A DNA stretch of 64,000 bases from SIG607 sp036307305 (GCA_036307305.1 JAXJXV010000010.1:124001-188000), one strand, 5' to 3'; positions 49,770-59,579 are shown, counted from the stretch's first letter. Program-made: numbers and translations. Notes: generated by a model not told the origin, from the sequence alone.

Positions 49770-50926
49770 AATAGAACAAATTCAGCTTTTGAGAAGAAAT
49801 TACGGATTTCTTCTCTTTTACATTTCATTGACCCCTGTAGCATTGGACTTTTTCCTCCACAGTGACCGCAGAGGGTGTCGTTGATTCTTTTTGAAAGGGA
49901 GTTTATATCTTCACTGTCACTAAACAGGACAAAAGAGTATCCGTCATTGTCATTTCCCGAAAAAGCCGAGCAAAGTAAGGGCGACTTTTCTTTAGCGAGA
50001 TTAACAATACTTCTAAGTGTGTTATTGTCGGTATCCTCAGTGAATATAAGAAGTCCGTTTTCACTATAGGCAAGGTTTTCTATTTTGTTTTCAAATACTT
50101 TAGTCTTTAGAAAATTCACTTCTCTGACAGTCTGCTTCAGGCTGTCGTTTATTTTTTGCACAGCCTGAGCGCACTCATAAGATTTACTTGCGAGTGTAGC
50201 TGAAATTGATTTTATTTCCTCGTGTTTTAAAGAGTAATCCGTAAAGGCGTCAAGACCGCAAGCAATAAAAAGTCTGCAACCGCCACGCAAACGCATATAG
50301 GAAAGAATTTTAATTACGCCTATTTCACCTGTGTTTTTTACGTGAGGGGCGCAACAGGCGCAGCAGTCCACCTTGTCAACCGTAACGATACGAATTGCTT
50401 CGTCAATTTCTTTTTTACTGCGGTAAAGGGTTTTCTTTAATTCTTCGGCATTGGGATAACAGGCAGAAACACAAAGATTTTTGTATATAGCCTTATTAGC
50501 CTCGATTTCAACCGTTTTCAGTTGCTCTGAAGTAAGCTCAATATCGTAATCACAGGTAACCTCGTCTTCGCCTAAATGAAAGCCTACGTTTTCTCCGCCG
50601 AAAAGGGTATGAATAAGTCCTGAAATTATATGCTCACCTGTGTGGTTTTGCATATTTCTGAAACGTCTGCGGAAATCTATTTTGCCGCACACTGCGTCCT
50701 TAACAGGCTTGTCGGTATAATGAATAAGCTCACCGTTTTCAAGCTGAACGTCAAATACATTAGCTTCTGACAAAGTGCCTCTGTCACTGTACTGACCGCC
50801 TTCTTCGGGGAAGAACGCGGTTTTATCAAGAATTACCATGTAACCGTTCTGAAAGGGCGTACAGGAAATTACCTGAGCTGTGAATTCCGTTAAATATGCA
50901 TCATAATCGTATAATTTTTCTGTCAA
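49766..50926 (-). CDS. AlaX-like alanyl-tRNA editing protein with DHHA1 domain
   Basis: 386 residues from the TTG at 50926, chosen because family members begin with a TEKLY-like motif and ggtgat precedes it. The editing-domain zinc ligands NHTGEH and CAPH are intact, and FPEEGGQYSDRG is the usual substrate loop. A C-terminal DHHA1-like part follows a coiled-coil segment. It hydrolyses Ser-tRNA(Ala) or Gly-tRNA(Ala) in trans. Confidence 0.9.
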   Translation of the reverse strand: MTEKLYDYDAYLTEFTAQVISCTPFQNGYMVILDKTAFFPEEGGQYSDRGTLSEANVFDVQLENGELIHYTDKPVKDAVCGKIDFRRRFRNMQNHTGEHIISGLIHTLFGGENVGFHLGEDEVTCDYDIELTSEQLKTVEIEANKAIYKNLCVSACYPNAEELKKTLYRSKKEIDEAIRIVTVDKVDCCACCAPHVKNTGEIGVIKILSYMRLRGGCRLFIACGLDAFTDYSLKHEEIKSISATLASKSYECAQAVQKINDSLKQTVREVNFLKTKVFENKIENLAYSENGLLIFTEDTDNNTLRSIVNLAKEKSPLLCSAFSGNDNDGYSFVLFSDSEDINSLSKRINDTLCGHCGGKSPMLQGSMKCKREEIRNFFSKAEFVLF

Positions 50927-50975
50927 AGCAATCACCAATAAGAGTATAGCATAAATAATAATTTAAAGCAATAAA

Positions 50976-51003
50976 AAACCTCCGAAGAAAACTTCGGAGG
51001 TTT
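50976..51003 (-). terminator. Terminator of the oad operon
   Basis: A 12-bp stem AAACCTCCGAAG / CTTCGGAGGTTT around AAAA; T-rich 3' of it on the minus strand. Confidence 0.92.
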
Positions 51004-51008
51004 GACTT

Positions 51009-52424
51009 TTATGAAAGGTCCTGTACAACGAGGGTGCGAACACCGTTGTCGTCAGCAGCCTTGGTTTCTTTAACCTCTTCCTTTTTGCCGTATTTAGCTT
51101 CAAGGAATTTAGCTGCAACCTGTGGGAAGAGAGCGTAGCTTAATACGTCTTCTTCGCATTTAGCAAGGTCGCCTGCTTCGGCTTTGTATTTTTCAAGCTC
51201 AGGCGCGATAAGGTCTGCGGGACGGCAGGTGATTACCTCGTCGTTGCCGATACATTTCTTTCTTACTTCCTCGTTAACGGGAGCAGGAAGAGTACCGTAT
51301 TCGCCTCTGAGAAGTCCTTTGGATTCCTTGGGAACCATTTTATAGGGTTCTCCTGCAATAACGTTCATTACAGCCTGTGTTCCGACGATCTGACTGGTCG
51401 GAGTAACAAGTGGAGGATAACCGAAATCTTTTCTAACCTTCGGAACCTCAGCAAGAACGTCATAATATTTATCCTCTTTGCCTGCCTGCTTTAACTGACC
51501 GAGCATATTAGAAAGCATACCACCGGGAACCTGATAAATAAGAGTTTTGGTATCTACACTCAAAACCTTGGGGTCAAGAGTTCCGTCAGCCTTCATTTTG
51601 TCAGCTACGCCGCGGAAATGGGCAGCGACGTCAGCAAGGGCATCAAGGTCAAGTCCTGTATCACGATCAGTACCCTTAAGGGTAGCTACGAGAGCTTCGG
51701 TAGCAGGGTTAGCCGTACCGTTACCGAAGGGAGAAAGCGCGGTATCAACGATATCAACGCCTGCCTGAGCAGCCATAAGATAGGTCATATCGCCTGTACC
51801 TGTGGTGTTGTGGGTGTGAAGGTGAATAGGACATTTAACAGCTTCTTTAAGCTTTTTAATAAGTGAATATGCATCGTAGGGCAAAAGGAGATTTGCCATA
51901 TCCTTGATACAGATTACGTCAGCGCCCATTTTCTCAAGAATCTTTGCAAGTTCTACAAAATAATCTTCGTTGTGAACGGGGCTGATTGTATAGCTCATTG
52001 CAGCTTCGCAGATACCGCCGTATTTTTTACAGGACTTCATAGCCTGTTCCATATTACGAGGGTCGTTAAGAGCATCGAAAATACGGATAACGTCAATGCC
52101 GTTTTCAATGGATTTCTTAACGAAAGCGTCAACAACGTCGTCAGCGTAATGCTTGTAGCCTAAAATATTCTGACCGCGAAGGAGCATCTGAAGCTTTGTG
52201 TTGGGCATAGCCTTCTTAATGGTACGAAGTCTTTCCCATGGGTCTTCGTTCAAGAAGCGCATACAAACGTCAAAGGTAGCGCCGCCCCAACACTCAACAG
52301 ACCAATAACCGAGTTTATCAAGCTTTTCAAGGGCAGGAAGCATATCCTCGATACGCATACGTGTAGCAGCCTGAGACTGATGCGCGTCACGAAGTATGGT
52401 ATCTGTAATGTTCAGTTTAGTCAT
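51009..52424 (-). CDS. oadA: Oxaloacetate decarboxylase alpha subunit (carboxyltransferase)
   Basis: 471 residues. HMG-CoA-lyase-like TIM barrel (TILRDAHQSQAATRMR, CWGGATFDV...FLNEDPW) followed by the conserved carboxylase domain (PGGMLSNM). The metal ligands HLHTHNTTG are present, and the C-terminus has no biotinyl domain because that is a separate gene. It transfers CO2 from oxaloacetate to biotin. Could equally be a pyruvate carboxylase subunit B, but the neighbours favour the Na+ pump. Confidence 0.94.
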   Translation of the reverse strand: MTKLNITDTILRDAHQSQAATRMRIEDMLPALEKLDKLGYWSVECWGGATFDVCMRFLNEDPWERLRTIKKAMPNTKLQMLLRGQNILGYKHYADDVVDAFVKKSIENGIDVIRIFDALNDPRNMEQAMKSCKKYGGICEAAMSYTISPVHNEDYFVELAKILEKMGADVICIKDMANLLLPYDAYSLIKKLKEAVKCPIHLHTHNTTGTGDMTYLMAAQAGVDIVDTALSPFGNGTANPATEALVATLKGTDRDTGLDLDALADVAAHFRGVADKMKADGTLDPKVLSVDTKTLIYQVPGGMLSNMLGQLKQAGKEDKYYDVLAEVPKVRKDFGYPPLVTPTSQIVGTQAVMNVIAGEPYKMVPKESKGLLRGEYGTLPAPVNEEVRKKCIGNDEVITCRPADLIAPELEKYKAEAGDLAKCEEDVLSYALFPQVAAKFLEAKYGKKEEVKETKAADDNGVRTLVVQDLS

Positions 52425-52438
52425 AGTTTATACCTCCA

Positions 52439-53800
52439 TTAACCGAAGAGTGCGAGAAGTACACCGGCAGCGATAGCGGAGCCGATAACACCTGCAACGT
52501 TGGGACCCATAGCGTGCATAAGAAGGAAGTTCTTGGGGTTTTCTTTCTGACCTACAACCTGAGAAACTCTGGCAGCCATAGGAACGGCAGAAACACCTGC
52601 AGAACCGATAAGAGGATTAACCTTGTTCTTAGAGAAGATGTTCATAATCTTAGCGAGAATTACACCGCCTGCAGTACCCATACCGAAAGCAACCACACCC
52701 ATAAGAATGATGTAAATAGTTCTCAGTGAAAGGAAGGTATTTGCGGTAGCGGTAGCACCGACTGTAACACCGAGGAATATTGTAACAATGTTCATAAGCT
52801 CGTTCTGAGCTGTCTTGCAAAGACGGTCGGCAACGCCGCTTTCTTTAAAGAGGTTACCGAGCATAAGGCAACCAACCAGCGGAGCTGCAGAGGGAACGAG
52901 AAGTGCTACGAATACTGTAACGGCAATTGGGAAAATGATTTTTTCTCTCTTTGAAACCTCTCTTAAGGGCTTCATAACTATCTGACGCTCTTTTTTAGTT
53001 GTGAGAAGCTTCATAATAGGCGGCTGAATAACGGGAACCAGCGCCATATAAGAGTAAGCGGCAACGGCAATAGGGCCTAAAAGATGGGGAGCCAACTTAC
53101 TGGTTACGAATATAGCGGTAGGACCGTCAGCGCCGCCGATAATACCTATAGAAGCAGCCTCAAAGGGTTCAAAGCCTAACCAAGTGGAAGCGGCGATATA
53201 GGTCATAAAAATACCGAGCTGCGCAGCAGCACCGAGAAGTAAGCTCTTAGGATTAGCAATAAGGGGACCGAAGTCGGTCATAGCGCCAACGCCCAAGAAA
53301 ATAAGGCAGGGATAAATACCCAGCTTAACACCGAGATAAAGGAAGTCCAGAAGACCGCCTGTGTTAGCAAGGGTTTCCCAGTTAATATGACCGCCTGCAA
53401 AGATTGCTTCGTGGAACATATTAGCCCCTGGGAGATTGGTAAGAAGCATACCGAATGCAATGGGTAAGAGAAGAAGCGGTTCAAAGCCCTTGCCGATAGC
53501 AAGATACATAAGAACGAAGGAAATGATAATCATTACGAGATAACCATAGTTAGCAACGAAGTTATCAAATGGTGCGCCCTCTCCAGAAACACCTTTTGCG
53601 ATGTTACCGAAAACAGCCTTAAAGCCCGTTTCGCCGAGGAAGTTTTTAATAGCTTCTTCAGGATTAATTGCGGACTCTTCAGTTGTGGTGGGAATATCAG
53701 TTTGCTCTGTACCGTTGTCTGCAAAAACGCTCATACCTGCAAAAAGGAGAACGGTTGCCAGTAAAACGGCAAACAGAGCCTTTAAATATCTATTTTTCAT
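52439..53800 (-). CDS. oadB: Na+-translocating decarboxylase beta subunit
   Basis: 453 residues. An N-terminal hydrophobic, Ala-ended signal-like segment (to SVFA) and a Thr/Glu-rich stretch precede the usual eight to eleven membrane helices. Conserved ion-pathway motifs GAMTDFGPL, GIIGGADGPTAIF and GNLFKESG are intact. It decarboxylates carboxybiotin and exports Na+. It is 15 bases upstream of oadA. Confidence 0.95.
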   Translation of the reverse strand: MKNRYLKALFAVLLATVLLFAGMSVFADNGTEQTDIPTTTEESAINPEEAIKNFLGETGFKAVFGNIAKGVSGEGAPFDNFVANYGYLVMIIISFVLMYLAIGKGFEPLLLLPIAFGMLLTNLPGANMFHEAIFAGGHINWETLANTGGLLDFLYLGVKLGIYPCLIFLGVGAMTDFGPLIANPKSLLLGAAAQLGIFMTYIAASTWLGFEPFEAASIGIIGGADGPTAIFVTSKLAPHLLGPIAVAAYSYMALVPVIQPPIMKLLTTKKERQIVMKPLREVSKREKIIFPIAVTVFVALLVPSAAPLVGCLMLGNLFKESGVADRLCKTAQNELMNIVTIFLGVTVGATATANTFLSLRTIYIILMGVVAFGMGTAGGVILAKIMNIFSKNKVNPLIGSAGVSAVPMAARVSQVVGQKENPKNFLLMHAMGPNVAGVIGSAIAAGVLLALFG

Positions 53801-53819
53801 CAGTATATCCTCCGAGAGA

Positions 53820-54191
53820 TTAACCGATTACGCAGAGAAGAGTGCCTGTCTCAACGGTAGAACCCTTCTGAACATTAAGGGAAACGATTTTTCCGTCAAC
53901 GCCAGCCATAATTTCGTTCTCCATTTTCATAGCCTCTAAAATCATAAGAACCTGACCGGCTTTAACAGTATCGCCAACGTTTACGTTTACAGCGAGAATG
54001 TTACCTGGCATAGGGCTGTTAACCTGTTCGCCTTCAGCATTAGCTACGGGAGCAGCAGGAGCGGGTGCAGCTTCTACAGGAGCAGCGGCAGTAGCAGGTG
54101 CGGCAGCGGGAGCAGGAACGTCGGCGCTGTCAACAACTTCTAAAGTGATTTCATACATAGTACCGTTTACATTAACATTATACTTTTTCAT
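53820..54191 (-). CDS. Biotin carboxyl carrier subunit of the decarboxylase
   Basis: 123 residues. A short N-terminal strand region, a Pro/Ala-rich linker (about 28-55), then a biotinyl domain with the lysine in LEAMKMENE. It shuttles CO2 between OadA and OadB. Position between oadG and oadB fits a gamma/biotin subunit (GcdC/MmdC type). Confidence 0.94.
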   Translation of the reverse strand: MKKYNVNVNGTMYEITLEVVDSADVPAPAAAPATAAAPVEAAPAPAAPVANAEGEQVNSPMPGNILAVNVNVGDTVKAGQVLMILEAMKMENEIMAGVDGKIVSLNVQKGSTVETGTLLCVIG

Positions 54192-54226
54192 TGTTTTTCT
54201 TTCCTTTCGAAATTTGAGAAAATTAA

Positions 54227-54505
54227 TTAAAGTTTTTTGAATGATAAAATACGAAGGGCGCCAACATCGGTTCCCAGTTCTTCGGCAATAGCAGCCGAAA
54301 CAGCGGCGATAATGCGCTGTTTGTCAGGAATTTCATCACTGACGGGTTGTGCGGCAGGAGCAGGAGTGGCATCTGCTGATGCAGAGGGTGCCTTTTCGAA
54401 CAGCCGTATAATGCCGCTGACTATCTTACATACAATTATGATGCATATCAGACCAACAAACACGGTGCCCATGCCCATTAAGCACACGAATAAAGTATCG
54501 CTCAT
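54227..54505 (-). CDS. oadG: OadG-family decarboxylase subunit
   Basis: 92 residues: one N-terminal membrane helix (about 5-30), an Ala/Pro linker and a soluble C-terminus (VSAAIAEELG...LRILSFKKL) that assembles the complex. First gene of the operon. Confidence 0.88.
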   Translation of the reverse strand: MSDTLFVCLMGMGTVFVGLICIIIVCKIVSGIIRLFEKAPSASADATPAPAAQPVSDEIPDKQRIIAAVSAAIAEELGTDVGALRILSFKKL

Positions 54506-54564
54506 ATCTTGTAACCTCCCGTATTATATATTAAGTTAAAAGTAGATACAAATTAACCCATATT

Positions 54565-54593
54565 ATTATACTAAAAATATCCACAATAAACAA
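54565..54593 (-). promoter_or_regulatory. oad operon promoter
   Basis: Minus-strand TTGTTT (54588-54593), 17 bases, TATAAT (54565-54570). Confidence 0.65.
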
Positions 54594-54675
54594 TAGTAAA
54601 TTTATATAAAAAAATAAATTTATCACTTTACTCAAAAAAGCAGAAATATTTTGCTGTTTTGTTAATGTTTTAACT

Positions 54676-54706
54676 AAAAACCGTACAGTGAATTTTCACT
54701 GTACGG
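54676..54706 (-). terminator. Terminator of the InlB/half-dockerin gene
   Basis: A 10-bp stem (CCGTACAGTG / CACTGTACGG) around AATTTT, then TTTTT on the minus strand. Confidence 0.88.
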
Positions 54707-54719
54707 TAATGCTTGTTAA

Positions 54720-56019
54720 CTAATTAGAAGCAAGGTGCATTTTAAGAAGCGCAAGGTCGCTTGTGGATATACTTTTGTCACCGTCAATATCGCCTTTAAG
54801 AACAGCAGGTTTATTGTCCTCCCATTTTGCATAAACCGTAATACTGCTGTCGGGGATAACCGCGCTGTCAAAAGGAACGGTGAATTCGCGGTCCTTGTAC
54901 CAGCCTAAAAAGGTTTTACCGTCACAGGTGGGAGTTTTTGGATAAACAAGGGCTTCGTTAGGCTTACCGCTGACCAATTCTGAGGTGTTTAAGGTTTCAT
55001 CAACAAAGCTGACCGTTACCAAAATATCAAAACCTGCATACAAAACAGCGACTTCACTTGGATATTTATAGTATTTTGGAACGGCAGTGCTGTCAGAAAT
55101 CTCCTGCGAAGTGTACCAGCCTTTGAATTTTACGTCATTGCGTTCTGGATATATAATTGGCAAATCGACAGAACTGTAGTAGTTTCCAATTTGGGCAAAG
55201 GTATCGGAGTGAAGAGTATCTTTATAAATGATTACACTCTGCTGTTTTGTTAAGTGTGAAACACGTACGTTATCAATGAAAATCTGTGCGCCGGGCCATA
55301 GAACAGAATAGAAAGACAGAGCATTGTCGTAGGTGCCGAAATCTTTGGGCGTTGTGAAAACGAAGTAGAAGGTGCGCCAACCACTTGCAACAGAAAAGGT
55401 TTCATTTCCCACACTACTGTTTACGGTGTAGTGTGTCGCGTCTGTTTCTATATTTATGATTTCAAAGAGCTTTTTGGCCATTGTGTTGACAGCGTTGGTG
55501 TCATTGGGCGCATTCCAGCATCCGTAGCCTAAATACACTGAGGACGTGTTGATATCTGTCATAGCTTCGGTGGTAATGGGAGCGCGTGTAAGATTGACGT
55601 CCATAGAAACAAGATAGGTAGTATCGGTGTTTAATCGGTAAACACCCTCTGAATTGTTAAGACGGTAACCGCCACCCGTTGCCCAGGTCTGACTGTAGCC
55701 CTCGTTAGAGGAGCAAAGCGCCATTTTCGTCCAGTCATCACGGTTATAGATTTTATAGGTCCAACCCATAACGCCTATTCCGTCGCCGCCACGTGTCATA
55801 TTAAGGGAATTTTCATCTACCGAATTATCTGTTATGGGGTCTTCTTTCGCTTCAAAGCCGAAAAATGCCGATGAACCGATAAAGTCAGCCTCTATGTTGT
55901 TATCATCGCCGCCTGCCGTATCAAAAGCAAATACTATGGAAGAGCCTGAAAAAGATGCGAGGATAAAAAGCGCCGTTAATAAGGAAAAAATTCTTTTAAA
56001 AAGCTTCTTTTTTTACCAT
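54720..56019 (-). pseudogene. Secreted InlB-repeat protein with single dockerin repeat; start region out of frame (A7 tract)
   Basis: The main frame runs from 56012 to 54720. It begins with KLFKRIFSLLTALFILASF, a clear signal peptide, but has no start codon. The only plausible ATG (56017-56019, minus strand) is separated from it by seven A's; with six, the reading would be M-V-K-K-K-L-F in frame. As written it gives M-V-K-K-E-A-F then stop. The mature part has a carbohydrate-binding-like module (about 55300-55800), two InlB repeats (FKGWYTS and FLGWYKD cores) and a lone dockerin-like loop (GDIDGDKSISTSDLALLKMHL) at the very C-terminus. Intact dockerins have two. It may be a pseudogene, a phase-variable gene or a sequencing error. 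Confidence 0.7.
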
Positions 56020-56086
56020 CCTGTTTTTATAAGTTACATTTAAATAATATCAAAAAATATACCGTAAATCAACAGAAAAAATAGTT

Positions 56087-57871
56087 CTAAAATATAGAAG
56101 AAAAAATCAACTGTATAACTCTTACCACACAGCAAAAAGCGGTTCCTATACCACAAGGTATAAAGAAAGACAAAAGAGTATATTTAAGACTGTGGGTTTC
56201 TTTTTTTATGGTAATAAGAGTCGTAGCGCAAGGCCAGTGAAAAACCGAAAATAAAGACATACTAAGCGCAGTGAAAAGGTTGTGTCCTTCAGATAAAAGC
56301 ACGTTTTGTATTTCCTGCGATGAAACAGCGGTTATGTTGCTTAATGAGGTATAAATCATAATAGCGATGGGTAAGACTATTTCGTTAGCGGGAATACCTA
56401 ATATAAAAGCCAGTAAAATAACTCCGTCCATAGCAAGAAACCGTCCAATAGGTTCAAGCCAAGCTGAGATTTGCAAAAGCAGAGTTGAAGAACCTATGTG
56501 AAGGTTATTAAGTGACCATAAAAGAATTCCCACGGGGGCGGATACTTTAATAGCTCTCAGTAATATATTCAGTGTTTTGTTTATTAAGGCTTCGTATATA
56601 ATTTTGAGAAAAGGCGGGTTTTTATAGGAGGGAAGCTCTATGGTTATATCTATCGTTTCACCTGTGATTGATTTGCTTAAAATTTTGGTTACGGCAAAGG
56701 TAATCAGTATTGCGAGTAAAATAAAAGCAGACAGTAAAACCGTGTTTAAAAATGATGATGTGAAATTACCGAGAATAATACTTATAAGAAGAATAAGGGT
56801 TGGAAATCTTCCGTTACAGGGCATAAAGCTATTGGTGATGATTGCTATAAGACGTTGTTTTTTTGAAGGAATTATACGGCAACCTACCACGCCTACTGCA
56901 TTACAGCCAAGCCCCATACACATAGTCAGCGCCTGTTTTCCGCTTGTTCCTGCTTTTTTAAAAGGCTCGTTGAGATTAAAGGCTATTCTCGGCAACATTC
57001 CGCTTTCTTCAAGAATACTGAAAAGAGGAAAAAATATCATCATAGGGGGAAGCATAACCGAAATAACCTGCGCTACGACAGAATAAGCTCCGTCTATGAT
57101 TATTCCGTACAGCCAGTGAGGACAGTATAGTAAAGTTAAAAAATCACTCAGCTTATTGCCTAAAAAGGAAAAAAGCTTAGACAAAAGCGCAGACGGATAG
57201 TTAGCTCCCACAATCGTCAGCCATAAAACAAGCGACAGAAACAGCAGCATAACGGGAACAGACGTGTATTTACCGCACATTATTTTGTCAAGAATTCTAT
57301 CGGTTTTGTCTGCGTCCTTTTTTGAATAGGTGATGTATTTTGTCAGCATTTGTCTTTCGGGCAGTTTCATAGAGACGGTGTTAAGACTTTCGATGTTTTC
57401 AAGAACAGCTTTTATACCGTTTATATTTTTTCGAACGCTCAAGGGAATAACGGGAACGTTAAGTTCTTTTTCTAATCCCTTATGGTCTATAATTATGCCT
57501 TTTCTCTGCGCCTGGTCCATCATATTAATACAAAGAACACAGTTTGGACAGGCTTTTAGTACCTGTAAGGTTAAAAGAAAATTTTTATGCAGTAAGGTAG
57601 CGTCGCTTAAAATAAGTACACAGTCGAATTTCCCCGAAAGAAGAAAATCCTTTGCGATTTTTTCCTCAGGAGATTTAAAATCAAGAGAATAAATACCGGG
57701 TAAATCCACAATATGATAACAGGCGGTTTTCGTTTTATACGTGCCTTTAGCCACCTCTACGGTTTTGCCTTCCCAGTTACCTGTATGTTGATTTTTGCCT
57801 GTTAGCTTATTGAAAAGTGTGCTTTTTCCCACGTTTGGATTGCCTACGAGGGCAACGGTATAATGTTTCAT
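56087..57871 (-). CDS. feoB: Ferrous iron transporter FeoB
   Basis: 594 residues from the ATG at 57871, at the short end for FeoB. The N-terminal G domain has GNPNVGKST (G1), DLPGIYSL (G3) and a NMMD G4-like motif; the membrane domain has two Gate motifs (MCMGLGCNAVG and the IP.NE region). It imports Fe2+. No feoA or feoC lies beside it. An inverted repeat precedes it. Confidence 0.93.
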   Translation of the reverse strand: MKHYTVALVGNPNVGKSTLFNKLTGKNQHTGNWEGKTVEVAKGTYKTKTACYHIVDLPGIYSLDFKSPEEKIAKDFLLSGKFDCVLILSDATLLHKNFLLTLQVLKACPNCVLCINMMDQAQRKGIIIDHKGLEKELNVPVIPLSVRKNINGIKAVLENIESLNTVSMKLPERQMLTKYITYSKKDADKTDRILDKIMCGKYTSVPVMLLFLSLVLWLTIVGANYPSALLSKLFSFLGNKLSDFLTLLYCPHWLYGIIIDGAYSVVAQVISVMLPPMMIFFPLFSILEESGMLPRIAFNLNEPFKKAGTSGKQALTMCMGLGCNAVGVVGCRIIPSKKQRLIAIITNSFMPCNGRFPTLILLISIILGNFTSSFLNTVLLSAFILLAILITFAVTKILSKSITGETIDITIELPSYKNPPFLKIIYEALINKTLNILLRAIKVSAPVGILLWSLNNLHIGSSTLLLQISAWLEPIGRFLAMDGVILLAFILGIPANEIVLPIAIMIYTSLSNITAVSSQEIQNVLLSEGHNLFTALSMSLFSVFHWPCATTLITIKKETHSLKYTLLSFFIPCGIGTAFCCVVRVIQLIFSSIF

Positions 57872-57881
57872 TTTTCTCACC

Positions 57882-57905
57882 CTATAATACTTCTTTATAT
57901 TATAG
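57882..57905. promoter_or_regulatory. Inverted repeat upstream of feoB
   Basis: Perfect 8-base arms CTATAATA / TATTATAG with an 8-base spacer; it overlaps a TATAAT and ends about 10 bases before the feoB start. Candidate metal-regulator operator. Confidence 0.5.
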
Positions 57906-57926
57906 TATTCAGTTAGAGGTAAAGGG

Positions 57927-57957
57927 TGAAAAAAGTCCCTCGCTAAGCGAAGGACTT
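57927..57957 (-). terminator. pyk terminator
   Basis: AAGTCC(T)TCGC / GCGA(G)GGACTT stem with a TTTTTT tract on the minus strand. Confidence 0.88.
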
Positions 57958-57962
57958 AAAAT

Positions 57963-59375
57963 TTATATGGTATCTATTTTTATTGTATCGGTATTTCCTG
58001 AGTTTCCGTTTGTTATTCCGCCCGTTATTATTATTTTGTCGCCTTTTGATAGGTTTAAAAGCTGTTTTGCAGTTTTGTTTGCATTGAAAAAAAGTACGTC
58101 GGTGGAATTGAACATTTCACATTTTGCAGGTGTAACACCCCATGAAAGAGAAAGCTTTTGATAGGTTTTTTCGTTTGTAGTAAGACCTATTATATCAATG
58201 GGGCAACGGAAACGTGATACCATACGTGCCGTAATTCCCGAAAGTGAACAGGCAACGATTGCTTTAGCCTTTATATCTATTGCCATTGTACAGGTAGCAT
58301 GAGAAACGGCGTCGGCAGTGTTTCTTATTTCAAAGGAACTGTTTTTGAAACGCTTGTTATAATGAATGTTATTTTCGGTATGCTCTGCTATGTCTGACAT
58401 GGTTTTAACGGTAAGCACAGGGTATTTGCCGATAGCGGTTTCCCCTGACAGCATAATAGCACTTGTGCCGTCGTATACAGCATTGGCTACGTCGGAAATT
58501 TCTGCACGGGTGGGACGGGGACTGTTTATCATAGATTCAAGCATTTCTGTGGCTGTAATTACCTTTTTACCAAGAAGTCTGCACTTGGTTATAAGCTGTT
58601 TCTGAACGGCAGGAAGCTCTTCAAAGGGTATTTCTACTCCCATATCGCCTCTGCCTATCATAATGCCCTCACATTCACTGCAAATATCCTCTATATTGTC
58701 TATGCCTGACTGATTTTCAATTTTTGCAATAATGCCTATATTTTTTCCGCCGTTTTCTGATACGAATTCTTTAACGTCAATAACGTCCTGTTTACAGGAA
58801 ACGAAGGAGCAGGAAATAAAGTCAACGTCGTTTTCTATACCGAAAAGTATATCCTTTTTGTCCTGTTCGCTTAAATAAATCTGCTTTAAAACTTTACCTG
58901 GGAAGCTCATACTTTTTCTGTCCGAAAGCTCACCGCCGATAACCGTTTCGCAAACCGCATCTGTGTCGGTAAGGTTTTTAACCTTAAAGGAAAGCAGTCC
59001 GTTATTAAGGAGAATGGTGTCGCCCACGCATAAATCCTTTATAAGATTTTTATAGGTTACGCTGACTCTGCTTTCGTTTCCCTTGACTTCCTTTGTGGTG
59101 AAAGAAAAGGTATCTCCGTCTTTAAGAGTGATTTTCCCGTTTTCAAAGGTTTTTATGCGGTATTCAGGTCCCTTGGTGTCAAGCATTATGGCTATGGGCA
59201 TATTAAGCTGACTTCTTACCTTTTTAACGAGGTCTATTCTTTGTTTATGCTCTTCATAGGTGTTGTGGGAAAAGTTCATTCTCGCAACGTTCATACCGTT
59301 AAGGCACATTTCTTTAAGAATAGTTTCATCGGTACAGGCAGGGCCTATAGTGCATATGATTTTCGTTTTACGCAT
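57963..59375 (-). CDS. pyk: Pyruvate kinase
   Basis: 470 residues. Starts with KIICTIGPA; MLDTKGPEYR, MIGRGDMGVEIP (metal and phosphate binding) and the C-terminal allosteric domain are present. It produces pyruvate and ATP from PEP. It lacks the extra C-terminal PEP-utiliser domain found in some Firmicutes. It follows the second oadB transcript. Confidence 0.95.
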   Translation of the reverse strand: MRKTKIICTIGPACTDETILKEMCLNGMNVARMNFSHNTYEEHKQRIDLVKKVRSQLNMPIAIMLDTKGPEYRIKTFENGKITLKDGDTFSFTTKEVKGNESRVSVTYKNLIKDLCVGDTILLNNGLLSFKVKNLTDTDAVCETVIGGELSDRKSMSFPGKVLKQIYLSEQDKKDILFGIENDVDFISCSFVSCKQDVIDVKEFVSENGGKNIGIIAKIENQSGIDNIEDICSECEGIMIGRGDMGVEIPFEELPAVQKQLITKCRLLGKKVITATEMLESMINSPRPTRAEISDVANAVYDGTSAIMLSGETAIGKYPVLTVKTMSDIAEHTENNIHYNKRFKNSSFEIRNTADAVSHATCTMAIDIKAKAIVACSLSGITARMVSRFRCPIDIIGLTTNEKTYQKLSLSWGVTPAKCEMFNSTDVLFFNANKTAKQLLNLSKGDKIIITGGITNGNSGNTDTIKIDTI

Positions 59376-59389
59376 AGAGTTCTCCTTTA

Positions 59390-59422
59390 AAAATAAGGCC
59401 GACAGTATAAATACCGTCGGCC
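59390..59422 (-). terminator. Terminator between the orphan OadB unit and pyk
   Basis: Minus-strand stem GGCCGACGGTAT / ATACTGTCGGCC (59397-59422), then TTATTTTT. Confidence 0.85.
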
Positions 59423-59428
59423 AGAAAA

Positions 59429-59566
59429 TTACTTTTTGTTTTCAGTGTTATTAATAAACTTATTTAGTCCGCCGGTAACAAGAATAATGATTCCTATTAC
59501 TATTAGTATAGCCAACATACCCTTGCCCATATACGGAAGATATTCAACAAATTTCATCCAGTTCAT
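59429..59566 (-). CDS. OadG-related small membrane subunit
   Basis: 45 residues from the ATG at 59566 behind ggaggaaataat. One hydrophobic helix (about residues 14-34) in the form GMLAILIVIGIIILVTGGLNK. It resembles the OadG-related small transporter subunits that accompany stand-alone OadB proteins, and lies 13 bases downstream of one. Confidence 0.82.
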   Translation of the reverse strand: MNWMKFVEYLPYMGKGMLAILIVIGIIILVTGGLNKFINNTENKK

Positions 59567-59579
59567 ATTATTTCCTCCA

